The position numbers were made by a program, and so were the translations under genes. Positions 47,286 to 57,357 of a stretch of DNA of 64,000 nucleotides are shown here, piece after piece. How positions within the stretch are numbered: position 1 is the first letter of the stretch; each line of letters begins with the position of its first letter. Origin of the DNA: Cristatella mucedo. Its lineage: Eukaryota > Bryozoa > Phylactolaemata > Cristatellidae. A model generated the notes under the pieces. That model saw nothing but the letters and a program-made list of their open reading frames with translations, did not search any database and was not told the DNA's origin. The stretch spans positions 272,501 through 336,500 of the forward strand of contig WPIO01000047.1 of assembly GCA_009760855.2 (NCBI GenBank), in the 5' to 3' direction.

Positions 47286-47369
47286 GAGTAAGAAAGGAGA
47301 GTCTCATTCTCCGTGCACGGGCGCCCGCTGTATCTCGGTGAGAAAGTCACTAGAACAGCATCCGCCGGA

Positions 47370-47570
47370 GCCATTGTCATGCAACACATACAGAACCTGT
47401 GGGCACGAAGAGGCTGAGAGCGGCGTAGCAGTTCAGCTAGGTACGGAAGAGGCAAGCCATGGCGGGCCTTGTGGGTCAGCTTAAGAACTTTGCTCAGTTT
47501 GTTGATAAACCCGGCAGCCATTCTAGCTCTGTCAGTAAAGGAGACACGTGGTCAAACCTCTGATATTTTC
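47370..47570 (-). mobile_element. L2-like LINE family 2, short fragment
   Basis: The minus-strand frame includes 'LKLTHKARHGLPLPYLAELL', the family C-terminal motif. Confidence 0.7.
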
Positions 47571-47599
47571 AAACTAGGCTAGCAGCCATGTAATGTAAT

Positions 47600-48190
47600 G
47601 TAATGTATCTCCGTCAGTAACTCCACAAAGTCATAAAGACCATGTGGGTGTTACGCAGGAGAGTTTTGTATAGCGCACTCACAGCCTAAGCGGCTTTCGG
47701 TACGCGTTCGGTAGCCAACAGACTTCGTCTCACGCAACAAAGAGAAATTGGGAAGCATAGCAGAGTCAGGAGAGCAGTTGAGGTAGTGAGTAGAATGGAA
47801 GTAGCAGCTCAGGACCGCTGAAAAAGATGTGCCACAGTCGGCAGTTGGAGAGTAGATGTCGTTGCGTATGAATTGTGGTAGCGAGTTCCACAGTCTAGGA
47901 CCTGCAGAGCTAAAGCTTCTGTCGCCTACTGTCTTTAAGCGGAGGAATGGGACAGCTAATTTATTGTTCACACAGGACCTGAGGGCGCGAACAGGCCGAA
48001 ACTGATGCAGCAGTTCAGCTAGGTACGAAGGAGCCAAGCCGTGGCGGGCCCTGTGGGTCAGCGTAAGAACTTTGCTCTGTATCCTTTGCTCAACCGGCAA
48101 TCATCCTAGCTCTTTCAGCAAAGGTGACATTCATAGTGATCTGTAGAGACCTAGTTGCTTTTTCGGCAGCCCAGCCAAAAGGAAATTTCA
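47600..48190 (-). mobile_element. L2-like LINE family 2, C-terminal fragment and 3' end
   Basis: The minus-strand frame 47,651-48,100 reads 'LTLTHRARHGLAPSYLAELL' then 'KTVGDRSFSSAGPRLWNSLP', a CR1/L2 ORF2 C-terminus. The 3' end is at about 47,600 with (TGTAA)n repeats on the plus strand. Best copy of this family. Confidence 0.8.
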
Positions 48191-48431
48191 ATAATCAAGT
48201 CGATACAGAACAAAGGAGCTTGTTAAATTGGCTCACAGCAGAAGCAGCCTCGGCGGATTTCGCTCCTCCCGCCCAAATATATGGTGACAAAGTAGTCCCA
48301 ATCGAAAACAATCAACACACAATCGTCGCCGATTTCGTAGAAAATTCGGCAGTGTGTGCCCAAGCAACGTCCAGTAGCCTGGGATGGCTGTAATGCAATT
48401 CGGCCAGCTAAGCGTCACCGGCTAGGCCGAG

Positions 48432-49048
48432 CCTGACGTTTGATGTGAGGCCGGTTAGCCAATAAGCCGAGGGCAATCGGGAACCAGGAATTCGTCGTTC
48501 GAGCGTCAGTCGAACGTCAGGCATCAGGCGCAGTGCTATCTATTGTCTATAGTGCTATCTATTGAAAGTAACCTAGTTGCAACTCCACCTAAAACAGTAA
48601 CCATGGCAGATAAATCAGAGTAGTCATTAACATATGTACTAGTTATAGTAATTGCAAGAGCTAATAAAATATTTTTAAATTGAAAAGAATATCTAATACG
48701 TATTAATATAGTTAAACAACCTCTAACTCTTTCCTTTTCTAAAAGTATTTTGATATATCTATCATTTGCATATTTAGTTCGTAGATCTGACATATTGTCC
48801 TATATTATTTTGAAAATAAAAAAAAGTAACACAAATGACGGAATTTAGTGTTGCGGGTTTTTTCACGATACGATATCGGGTAATTTTTGAACTACCGAAG
48901 GTGCAACCGAGGTTTGACGAAAATTAGGTGATGTCGTATCGGGAAAAACATACAACAAACCTGACATTTGATGTGAGGCCGGCTCGCCAATAAGCCGGTG
49001 CAATCGGGTACCAGGAGTTCATCAGTCGTGCATAGCATCAGGGGCACA
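48432..49048. repeat. Two direct repeats of about 90-100 bp enclosing an AT-rich insert
   Basis: 48,432-48,534 and 48,960-49,048 share CCTGAC(G/A)TTTGATGTGAGG, 'CCAATAAGCCG', 'CAATCGGG(A/T)ACCAGGA' and 'GCATCAGG'. Between them lie 425 bases of very different composition with one ORF. The layout resembles a small element with terminal direct repeats, or a duplicated host segment split by an insertion. Confidence 0.8.
48536..48793 (-). CDS. AT-rich 85-codon ORF, foreign-looking, possible small membrane protein
   Basis: ATG at 48,793, TAG at 48,536. Third positions are overwhelmingly A or T (TTA, ATA, AGA, AAT codons), unlike the neighbouring DNA. The product starts MSDLRTKYANDRYIKILLEK, a charged N-terminal part, followed by two hydrophobic stretches (near residues 42-55 and 62-75) separated by a short polar loop. 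A short basic part, charged helix and two membrane helices is a layout known from SLATT-type proteins of bacteria, protists and large DNA viruses; that link is only an impression. The 3' end falls in a small repeat (TGCTATCTATTG twice), so the original C-terminus may be lost. An imperfect inverted repeat (48,847-48,880 with 48,924-48,958) lies upstream. Confidence 0.45.
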   Translation of the reverse strand: MSDLRTKYANDRYIKILLEKERVRGCLTILIRIRYSFQFKNILLALAITITSTYVNDYSDLSAMVTVLGGVATRLLSIDSTIDNR

Positions 49049-49780
49049 GCCTGTTTCGGTTATCCCAAAGTATGGCTAGCTGGCGTTCTCGACCAAGCCA
49101 TCGTCGATCAAGGTTGGCCACGAGGACGCATTGTTAGAGCGTGTCTGGCGAAAAGCACGTTTGCTGTTATGGCTTACACATTCGCGTCCCCTGTAGCATG
49201 CTGTTCGGAGCCACCACCTCCCTTAGCTGAAGCTCTCAGCGAGCCGAGATGTACCATGCTAGTGAATCTCTGTTAGGCAGAGAGAGTGAGTTGTACCAAT
49301 TTCTTCGCTGTTAGTACTTGTACGATTGCTGTCTCGCCTACCAGATTGCGTCCTCCAGCTTCGTGGAGGCTGGCTACCCATGTCTTCCCTAAAGGCCTAA
49401 AGTACCTCAGGCCGTCCAGTGTTACTGTTTAGTTCATTTTTTATTGTTTATATGTGTTCTATTGAAATGAAAATGTAAAATATAACTGCTATTAATCCTG
49501 CTCTAGCCCAGGGAAAGTGAACTGGCAGCGGGTGGCGCATCTGGTCCACGGTGTGATCGGGTGAGAAGTAGCCTATTCCCAGAGTGTCGGTTACATGCAT
49601 CAACTCGGCATGATACATGCGAGAACGACCTCGGTATAGAAGCTATTGAACATTTACCTGCATAATTTTTAGATTTACACTAACTTCACAGTCTATCCGT
49701 ATACTTGTAAATCCGTTTAAATGATACAGCTTGTTCCGAGGTAAAGGGAGTGCATTCAAAAATATTCCTAAGAAGTCATT
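49049..49780. other. No gene proven
   Basis: A plus-strand frame of 92 codons (48,998-49,276) begins inside the direct repeat. It has no homology I can see. Confidence 0.4.
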
Positions 49781-50400
49781 GAAGTCGGTCCATGCATTCG
49801 TGGCATTCTTTCCCGATGTCTGCAGCACATTATTTTGATATCTTCAGCCGTGCAATTAGGTTTTTAAAGTTGGCGAAAAACCGGAAAAATAGGCTTTTCT
49901 CTAGTGAGCGCCGCAGTTGCCACATTGTAGCAGTTCGAGCCGGCCTGCACTGGCTCCTAGTCAAGCAGCGCCTCGACTTCAAGGTTTTGCCAGTCACTTT
50001 TACTACTCTTCATTCTCTGGCACCAGCCTATTAGAACCCCTCATCAACAAGCCTAGGCATCGTTCCATTCGCTCTTCTGACTCAAATCCTGTAGCTGTGC
50101 CTCGAACCAACCTCAAATTCTTTAGAGGTCGTGTCTTCGTTTTCATGCTGCCAAAGCTTTCGGCTCACCTCCCCCAACTGACGTTATGACATCTCCTGAC
50201 TTGACATTTAAATAAAAAGAAGAAAAATGTGCACCGGTTCCACAAAGCATTTGCAGGGTCATCGAGAAGTGCCCTTTGTGTGGTTAAGAGCGCTGACACT
50301 GTCTGTGGTACTACTGACCATTTTGTCATGATTTCCTAACCCTGTATGCAAAGTGTGTTGAAGGAGATCGAGTTTTTAAAGGTGATATACACATTTTTAT
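49781..50400 (+). mobile_element. Diverged L2-like LINE C-terminal fragment and tail
   Basis: Contains 'RRSCHIVAVRAGLHWLLVKQ' and 'RTNLKFFRGRVF', and ends in a diverged terminus with ATTTTTATTATAATT. Related to, but distinct from, most L2-1 copies. Confidence 0.7.
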
Positions 50401-51088
50401 TATAATTGCATTTTTCTATTCTTAAATCATTGGCGGGTGTTGCTTGATGTCAGATTCCTGCACCTATCTACAGAGTTGACCAGACGACAATCGGAGATGT
50501 TCTTGGCCCACTTTGACCCGTGTCGGGAGGAAGCGAATAAATGCAGCAATGAGGGCAGTCAATAGGTGCCACAGTAGTCAGGTAATCAATCATCGGTGCA
50601 CGTTGCTTAGATTAGAATCAGTGCAGACATCTTAGGATAGAAATTTATTTCCATCATGTTAATGACGTATCTCTGATTATTATGGGTTACAAGAACCAGA
50701 ATAGCTAGATTTTTAAATCGCCTAAATGAGTTTTTAGTTAGAAATATAGCGATGAAAGAGACGTGACCATGTACGGTACTCGGTACCTCACTGCTCAGTT
50801 TCAACTAGCAGCAAGACAATTCTTTTTGCGAAAACAACGAAGCTGGTCTCTGATTTTGTGAAAAATCTGCGAGATTTAATTTTATTAATAATAGTGGCAT
50901 TTCTTTATTTTGGAGCGTCGCGTAAAAAGAAAGTGGAAATATTTTTTGCGACGAAGAATTAAAATGAAGCTGGTGAGCGAAAGAGACGACAAATTGAAAA
51001 CATCGAGAAATAAAGCAAGCTATTCGTGACCTCTTTTAACAAGCTCGGAACAACTTGCTCAACTAGCTCAAACTAGTCGCATGCACCG
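50401..51088. other. No gene recognised
   Basis: AT-rich, short frames only. Confidence 0.5.
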
Positions 51089-51333
51089 TGTGGTTTTAGT
51101 TAATTGATGACACTGCCCCTGATCGCTGTACGAGTGGGCTGTGACACTAGATGTGGTAAGCAGCCGGGCCGTGCGATTAGTGGTTTGTTTTGCCAAGGGA
51201 GTCGGGAACTCCGGTGGGCGAGAGGGGCGAGGAGAGTCGTGCTTCGCCCTGCGCCGTGTAGAGGTGGAATAAACTGGTTGTGTTGCTCGTCGGCTGGTGT
51301 TCTGTGCAGTACGCGACGATATTTCAGACTACA
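51089..51333 (+). mobile_element. LTR of retrotransposon 1 (245 bp)
   Basis: Starts TGTGGTTTTAGTTAATTGAT and ends TTTCAGACTACA, so TG...CA. It matches the LTR at 54,576-54,820 over its whole 245 bp. A poly(A) signal AATAAA is at 51,268. No second full LTR follows this internal region. Confidence 0.88.
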
Positions 51334-51349
51334 AGCTACTTCGGCAGTA

Positions 51350-52470
51350 ATGGAGAACGTAAAGTTCAGCCACATCGTCACTCAATTCGACAGCAGCGGA
51401 GACTTTGCGGGCTGGGTTGAAAAGCTTGATCTGGTGGCAGAGATCCAAGGTATTGTCACTGCCGACCACCACAAATTCCTGCCCCTTTTTCTAACCGGCG
51501 GAGCATTCGCCGTGTACCAAAGCATCGATGGACAGGCGAAGAAAGACTATACCATCGTAAAAGAGGCTCTTCTGGCTGCATTTTCGGCGGTTAAATTTAA
51601 AGCTTTTGAGGAGCTAACGACACGGCGGCTCCAAGCTGGGGAGCCAGTGGACGTATACGCATCGACTTTGGCCCGGCTGGCCGGATTGGTGAGTGCGGCT
51701 GCGAAGGATGACTAGGTAAAATGCGCTTTCGTCACCGGGCTTCCAGAGGACATCCGAAAGCAGCTACGCGCAGCGTACGCACTCGACAAGATGGCGATGT
51801 CTGAGGTCGTTGAGAAGGCTCGAGCGCTAATGAGTTGCCAGGAGCCGAGCTACGCGGCCGCTGCTGAGGCACTAGGAGCTAAAGGCCCTCGTCCGACTCC
51901 ACAGAAGCGGTTTGCTTCTTCTGCAAAAATGAAGGGCACATAAGTCGCGACTGCCGTTCGTCGCAAAGGTAGCGAAGGCTGTGTTTTGTATGCGGCGACG
52001 ACTCACACCTAGCAGCGATATGTCCGGAGCGTGCGAAGCCAAAAAACGAGTAAGGGGAAGCGCATGTTATAGGCACCTGCTTGCGAATTGGAGCGAAGAC
52101 TGTCGAGGATGCCTCTTGGCTTAGAAAGCCAGATGACGTAGCGCATATAAATCTGGCCGAACTAGAGGCTGTCATAAAGGGCCTAAATTTAGCCCTGGCC
52201 TGGGGCCTGTGAGAGATCGAATTGTTTACTGACTCGGCCCGGTGCATTCGTGGCTTCGATCGCTTGCCGAAGGTGATAAGCCAATCCGTACTCGAGGTCT
52301 AGACGAGGCATTGGCTCGACGGCGGACAGCAATAATACGCGACGTAATTAAGGAGTACGACCTTCGGGTGAGAATACAGCTGGTGCGTTCGGCCGACAAC
52401 AAAGCAGACCACTTAACGCGAGTACCAAAGCCGTGGCTTAAGCCAATCTCGATTCTCGCAGCTGCTACTC
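51350..52470 (+). pseudogene. Retrotransposon 1 gag with CCHC zinc knuckles joined to RNase H remnant
   Basis: The ATG at 51,350 is only 16 bases after the LTR. The gag frame runs 121 codons to a TAG at 51,713, then continues in the same frame ('FVTGLPEDIRKQLRAAYALD') to 51,944. In another frame two CX2CX4HX4C knuckles follow: CFFCKNEGHISRDC and CFVCGDDSHLAAIC. Then, from about 52,100, an RNase H-like stretch appears with 'INLAELEAVIKGLNLALAWG', 'ELFTDSARC' and, after a frameshift, 'RSADNKADHLTRVPKPWL' (52,242-52,553 frame). Protease and reverse transcriptase are missing, so a large internal deletion joins gag to RNase H. Probably a Ty3/gypsy-type element; the class is not certain. Confidence 0.8.
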
Positions 52471-52484
52471 CAGTACAAGAAGTC

Positions 52485-53349
52485 TTAGCAGAGAGTGCTG
52501 ACCCCGGATGCTTGCTAAAACGAGATCAAGCCATGCCTCGAACAGGTGACTGACATTGCATCGAGAGAAATGGAGTGCAGAACACGTGCGAGAAAACCGT
52601 TTGCAGCCAAACATTTCTAGGTTTTCAAACGAGTTACTGCATGAAGACGCATCCTCTGAGCCACGGACAAATACTCGTCTGTGTCTTTTGCAATCATCGC
52701 TGAGCCTGTGGCTTTCCAAAACTGCCTGAAAATGCAGCTCTTTGAACGCTACATAAAGTAATTTCCCTGGGGTTCTTTACCGATCGGTAGTTGCCGTGTT
52801 CACATTTTTCACATTGTTCACGTAAACATCGTGCTGGAAAGCTGGTGGTGCCACCGTGCCACTCAACATCCCCCTCAACAGAGGGTCTGTAGTGTTTACG
52901 GTAGAAAACCTTTCTCTGTAGATGTGTTTTTTAAGTTATCTGTGTTCTCTTCCGGTACGGGTAATCTATTGCCGTTCACTGGCAGTCCACCGGCAGCTCC
53001 ACGAGGCTTGTCTCGGTGCCCCTTACAACGGTCGCCGCCCAGCAAGGCGTTAGTGGCGTCTGCATGCACGGTCTGGCTACGTACTCTTTGGTGCGTTTTT
53101 GCCGTCGGTTGCATCGGAATCTGCAGCTTTAGGACCGCTGCTGGATGCGCCTTGTGTGCCGCGATTACCAAGGTCATTCGTGACTGGGTTCACTTCCCCA
53201 GAGAGATCGGGTGGCAAAGGGCTGCCGACGGCCTGTTGCACAAAGTAAGACAAAACATGCTCAGTAACGGAACTATTCGAATTACATCCGACTACAGGCT
53301 AAATAATGATACAGTCTGCTTCAGCAAAGTCCGAAACACTCCTACGATC
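52485..53349 (-). other. Unit C: third copy of the duplicated gene region, first part
   Basis: Starting directly after the RNase H remnant, it aligns with unit A 4,233-5,735: 3' flank, acidic exon and the intron beyond its acceptor. The junction with retrotransposon 1 is sharp at about 52,485. Confidence 0.75.
53077..53232 (-). pseudogene. Acidic tail exon, unit C copy, broken
   Basis: The acceptor (ACTTTGTGCAACAG) is followed in phase 0 by 51 codons starting AVGSPLPPDLSGEVN, matching AVDSRLPPGNTGEVN of unit A, then TAG. Similarity to the rest of the exon continues with stops and shifts down to about 52,930, where 'LPVPEENTDN' matches 'LPVPEENKDD'. No upstream exons of the gene exist near this copy, so it is probably a pseudogene fragment. 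Confidence 0.55.
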
Positions 53350-54820
53350 TTTCGTTTTATTTAATTGATGACACTGCCCCTGATCGCTGTGCGAGTGGGC
53401 TGTGACACTCGATGTGGTAAGCAGCCCGGACGTGCTATTAGTGGTTGTTTTGACAAGGTAAGTCAGACTACAAGCTATTTCCGGCGGCGGCGGTGACCTA
53501 CAGCAATGTTGCTTGAATATTTTCAAGTCGGCGATGACTTCGCAACTTGGCTGCTTGACTCGGAACGGTGGCTCGAGCGGTACGGTGTCAATCCGACAAT
53601 CTGACACAAATAGCTGCCTCTCTTCCTAGAAGGAAGCGCCTTCTATGTGTATTCTTACATGCCGAAGGCAATCAAGGATGACTACCGTCTGCTTCGCGAG
53701 GCTCTGGTAACAGCGCTGACTAGCCCTTTAGGTAAAGCGCGACTGCTGAGCGCTGAGTTTGCAAACGCTCGTCGGAGAGAGAGCGGCGACAAAAGGGACC
53801 AGAGGCAATATCAGCAATCGCCGACGGTGTGCCGGGCGACAACGCTTTACCAGGATGCCACCGTGGGGAACGCGGTGACAGCGATCCAGGCTGTGACGGT
53901 TTGCCAGGCGCACGTGGTGTGCAACGGGGCAACGGCCTGCGAGTTAGCGGAAGCCGTGGAGGTGACGCTGGCATGCGACGAACCGGTGGGTTACGACTCG
54001 GAGCAAGTCGGAGATGCGGAGCAGGTCGGAGGCTCATCGGCGACGCAAGTGGGCTGTGACGCAGCACAGGTAGGAGACGAGGCGCAGATCGGATATGCGG
54101 TGCAAGTCGGAAACGCGGCGGCGGCGGCGCCCGAAGACGCGGTGGTGGCTTGCGAAGTGGTGGTGGTGTGTGATGCACCATTGAGCTTCGAGGCTGTGCC
54201 GCCCGACGAGGCGCCAGCGGCGGAAAAATATATGGCCCACGACGCATGAACGTAGCTGTCAAACGCAGCCGGCTTGTTTGCACAGGCCGGGCGGTCGCCT
54301 GCCTCCTCCGAGCAGCCGCTACTTGGCCTCATAATTAAGGGAGCGGACATCAGAACAGTACCGATCGCTAACGAATTCCTTGATGCACACTTCGATGCTG
54401 GCCGTGGTAGCATGGCCAGAGCAGACGAGCGCGGTGGCCAAGATATGGGCTGAGACCGCCGGCGCGCTATGACTATGTGCTTAACGTTTAGCCTTCTCGT
54501 TGTCTAAGCAGTGGAGAAGAACAGCTGCCTGCTGCTCCGGCTACGTCGTTAATTGATCTCCAGATCCGGCGGGCATGTAGTTTTATTTAATTGATGACAC
54601 TGCCCCTGATCGCTGTACGAGTGGGCTGTGACACTCGATGTGGTAAGCAGCCCGGACGTGCTATTAGTGTTTGCTTTGACAAGAGAGTCAGGGGACTCCG
54701 GTGGGCGAGAGGGGCGAGGAGGGTTGTGCTTCGCCCTGCTCCGTGTGGAGGTGGAATAAACTGGTGGTGCTGCACATCGGCTAGCGTTCTGTGCCATTCG
54801 CGACCATAATTCAGACTACA
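53350..54820 (+). mobile_element. Retrotransposon 2: complete small LTR element inserted in unit C
   Basis: 5' LTR 53,350-53,472 (lacks about 120 internal bases), 3' LTR 54,576-54,820 (full length). The flanks repeat CGATC on both sides (53,345-53,349 and 54,821-54,825). Intron similarity to unit A resumes after it ('TTGATCGCAAAGG' against 'TTAACTGCGCCCG'), so the insertion point is firm. It has no pol; it is a non-autonomous or deleted relative of retrotransposon 1. Confidence 0.85.
53506..54249 (+). pseudogene. Retrotransposon 2 gag-like region
   Basis: It starts 'LLEYFQVGDDFATWL', with stops, then an open frame from 53,647 with 'MPKAIKDDYRLLREALVTAL', matching 'QAKKDYTIVKEALLAA' of retrotransposon 1 gag. 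From residue ~70 the frame becomes a repeat-like, Ala/Val/Cys-rich stretch with recurrent Gln-Val-Gly units ('EQVGDAEQVGGSSATQVG'). GC-rich DNA repeats rather than a domain may explain this. Zinc knuckles are absent. Confidence 0.6.
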
Positions 54821-57080
54821 CGATCTTGATCGCAAAGGTAATGGGAAAATGTTGCGGTTTAGTGGGTTGAAAGTGAGTAAACCTAAAAAGGGGGTTGAGT
54901 ACCCCCTAATCGCCCTTATAAACTTGCTGAGCTAAGCATATTCACATTAAGCATAAATAATTAGGTATACATATCGCACTTTAAAAAAGTGCGATGTAAT
55001 ACCTTATGTGTAGCTTAGCTTTCCCCAGCCTAGTTGCAGTCGATTTGTGACTGACTGAAGAAGATCGCTGTATTTGCATGGGTCGTTGCTGCTGATTGCA
55101 ATGTAGTGACCGAGAGCTAGCCTTACCAATTGCATTTCCTGGGTGCACCAAAGATAGAGGATACAGAAATGAGAAATATAAATGGGAGCGTCACCCGGCA
55201 GCGTCCAGTCGATTTTTAATGGACCGTTATAAGTTTCTGTATTTTCCCCAGCCATTGCCATCGATTGCCATGCATCGCCCAAGATTTAACGGTCAGAGTG
55301 GGTTGAAACCTTGTGTGAGTTCAGTGAGACGTGGAATGAGATTTGCAGTTTGGTGCAGTCGATTTCTCGTCAATTTGTCACGAACTGGGGTATTGTTCCC
55401 TGCCGTAGCTGTCGATTGCCATACATTGTTGACAATTAGCGTGCAAAATAGCTTGAAAGTCCTAAGGTTTCACTTTTACCACAAATAAATGTAAAATGCG
55501 ATGACAATTGGCACTTCGAGCAGCCAATTTGTAGTCGACTTGCCACGAATTGTAGTGGACTGCTGCATCGAGCCGAGCCGTTGCCATAGATTTCCATACA
55601 TTGCCCGAGATCGCACGAGTGAAATTGCTTGAAATGTGTTTGACTTTAATCGGTGTGCTTTGGAGCATGCATTCAAAATTGGAGCACTGCGAAACCGATT
55701 TCAGAGCAGATTGCTGTGGATTTCTGTATTAGCCCGGACCATTGCAGTTAATTGCAGTACATTGCTGCCAAATTGTTGAGGCAATGGTAGTGAAATTGTG
55801 CGATTACATACTAACAGAAGATTAGAGTAACATGCTATCGCCATTTGAGCTTAAAGTGTACGTTTTGTGGTCGTTTTGCAGTGGTGCCGTTGCAGTCACT
55901 TGCAATTCATAGCTTGAGAATGCTTGTGCACAATGAACCGAAATATAGGGATGCACTTTAAACTGAGTCTAGTCCTGCATGCAATGTTAATTGGAGCTTT
56001 GCTATGGCGATTTGAGGATAATTTGAAATAGAATAGAGTGGATTGCCATAGTTTCCCAGATCATTTCAGGTGATTGCTGCGAATTGCCACAGTGCGAAGA
56101 TGCGAAATATTTTTATTTTAAGTGGTGGCGCACACAGCACGATACACTTTTACGTGCAATAAAAACTGGAGCTTGGCACAATCTATTTCGATTTGTTACG
56201 GTGGATTGAAGTGGATTGTGGTATTGGCAGCGGCTACTGCAGTCGATGGCAGCACGTTGCACGAGAACGGCCGTTCCAATGCAAATGAAATTTTCTAAGT
56301 GCTGTTGTCGCAGAGTGTGCTGTCATATGCAATCGAAAAAGGAGCTTTTCGAACAATTTCATTCGTTTCTCGCGGTGGAATGCAGTAGATTGCGGTAGTT
56401 GCCGTGGATTGAAGTATTGGCTTGTGCCACTGCGATACTATTTCCGTAGACTTAGTGAGAACGCTTAAGCAAATTCGCACAAGCGTTTGTGGGTATATTA
56501 TACACGTAGCGTAGTTTGATATTTCAAACCTTTGCAGCTGTGCGCAGCTTATCTGTGGTGGAATTGACGTAAACTAAAATGGATTGCTGAGGATTGCATT
56601 GGATTGCTGTGCAGGTGTTCGGCGTCGAAGCATATTTGCATTAATGCACGAGCGCAAAGCGACATGGAATTTGGAAGGTAGACCAAATCGAACGTGAACG
56701 ACAATATCAGGACAAAACTTGAGATTGCTGTGGATTGAGGTAATTCATCAACCCAAAAATTAGTATTACTGGTATGTTAACTGAAGCATCAAGACTTGGC
56801 GATTTTAAATGACAGGTCAAGGTGTAATCCCACTTATATTCCCGAGTAAATTCGCCTTAGGCAAATTAACATAAAGAATACAAAGGTCCAGATGGGGTAC
56901 CGAATTTCCAAACAAGTTCGTTGCCAATCCAGAAACTAATCACTATGGAATATACTAACTCTTAAATGCTTGTGAATTAACTAGAGAAACTATTCAAACA
57001 TTAAATCAAATATTCAATCTATTCGGGGCCAGAGTATTTAAAATACTTTTAGGGTAGAACAGCTGTCATAGAATACTGAA
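54821..57080 (-). other. Unit C, intron part beyond retrotransposon 2
   Basis: Similar to unit A at 5,735-5,760, at 6,090-6,130 ('CCTAATCGCCCTTATAAACT') and at 6,330-6,665. Most of the extra length is the satellite-like array. Confidence 0.65.
55000..56750. repeat. Degenerate satellite-like array, period about 165 bp, ~10 units
   Basis: A recurring core of the type TTGCAGTCGATTGCCATACATTG is seen at about 55,255, 55,410, 55,581, 55,742, 55,888, 56,063, 56,236 and 56,420. Each core is preceded by 'GATTGCNGTGGATTG'-like sequence and followed by 'GGAGC' plus an A/T-rich part. Spacing varies between about 148 and 180 bases. Units are strongly diverged. Confidence 0.75.
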
Positions 57081-57089
57081 AAGAATGAA

Positions 57090-57245
57090 ATGTCAGATGC
57101 ATTTCAATCAGGGTTCAAGAGGAAGCACTCCACTGAAACTGCTCTCCTCCGTGTTAACAATAACATTCTACGTAGCAACGACTACGGGAATGTCACTGCC
57201 CTAGCTCTGCTAGATCTGTCAGCTGCCATCGACACCATTGATGAT
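57090..57245 (+). mobile_element. RT fragment of a different CR1/L2-like family
   Basis: 'DAFQSGFKRKHSTETALLRV' and 'LALLDLSAAIDTIDD' show the region up to motif A, with residues unlike L2-1. It is cut at its 3' side by an L2-1 tail in opposite orientation. Confidence 0.75.
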
Positions 57246-57350
57246 AATAATAATAATAATCCACTTGATAAAGCACCCTAAGAGAACTCAATCTCTTCCC
57301 AGGCGCTTTACATGTGCGGCAAAGGGAAACGCGATAGAATCGTGTGTAAT
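57245..57350 (-). mobile_element. L2-1 tail remnant
   Basis: AATAATAATAATAATCCACT followed by the reversed terminus (AAAGCACCCTAAGAGAAC...). Only about 100 bases. Confidence 0.75.
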
Positions 57351-57357
57351 ATCATAT

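Noticed and set aside
55000-56750. CRISPR-like regular repeats
   Set aside because: Units are ~165 bases, diverged throughout, with no short conserved repeat and unique spacers; the genome is eukaryotic.
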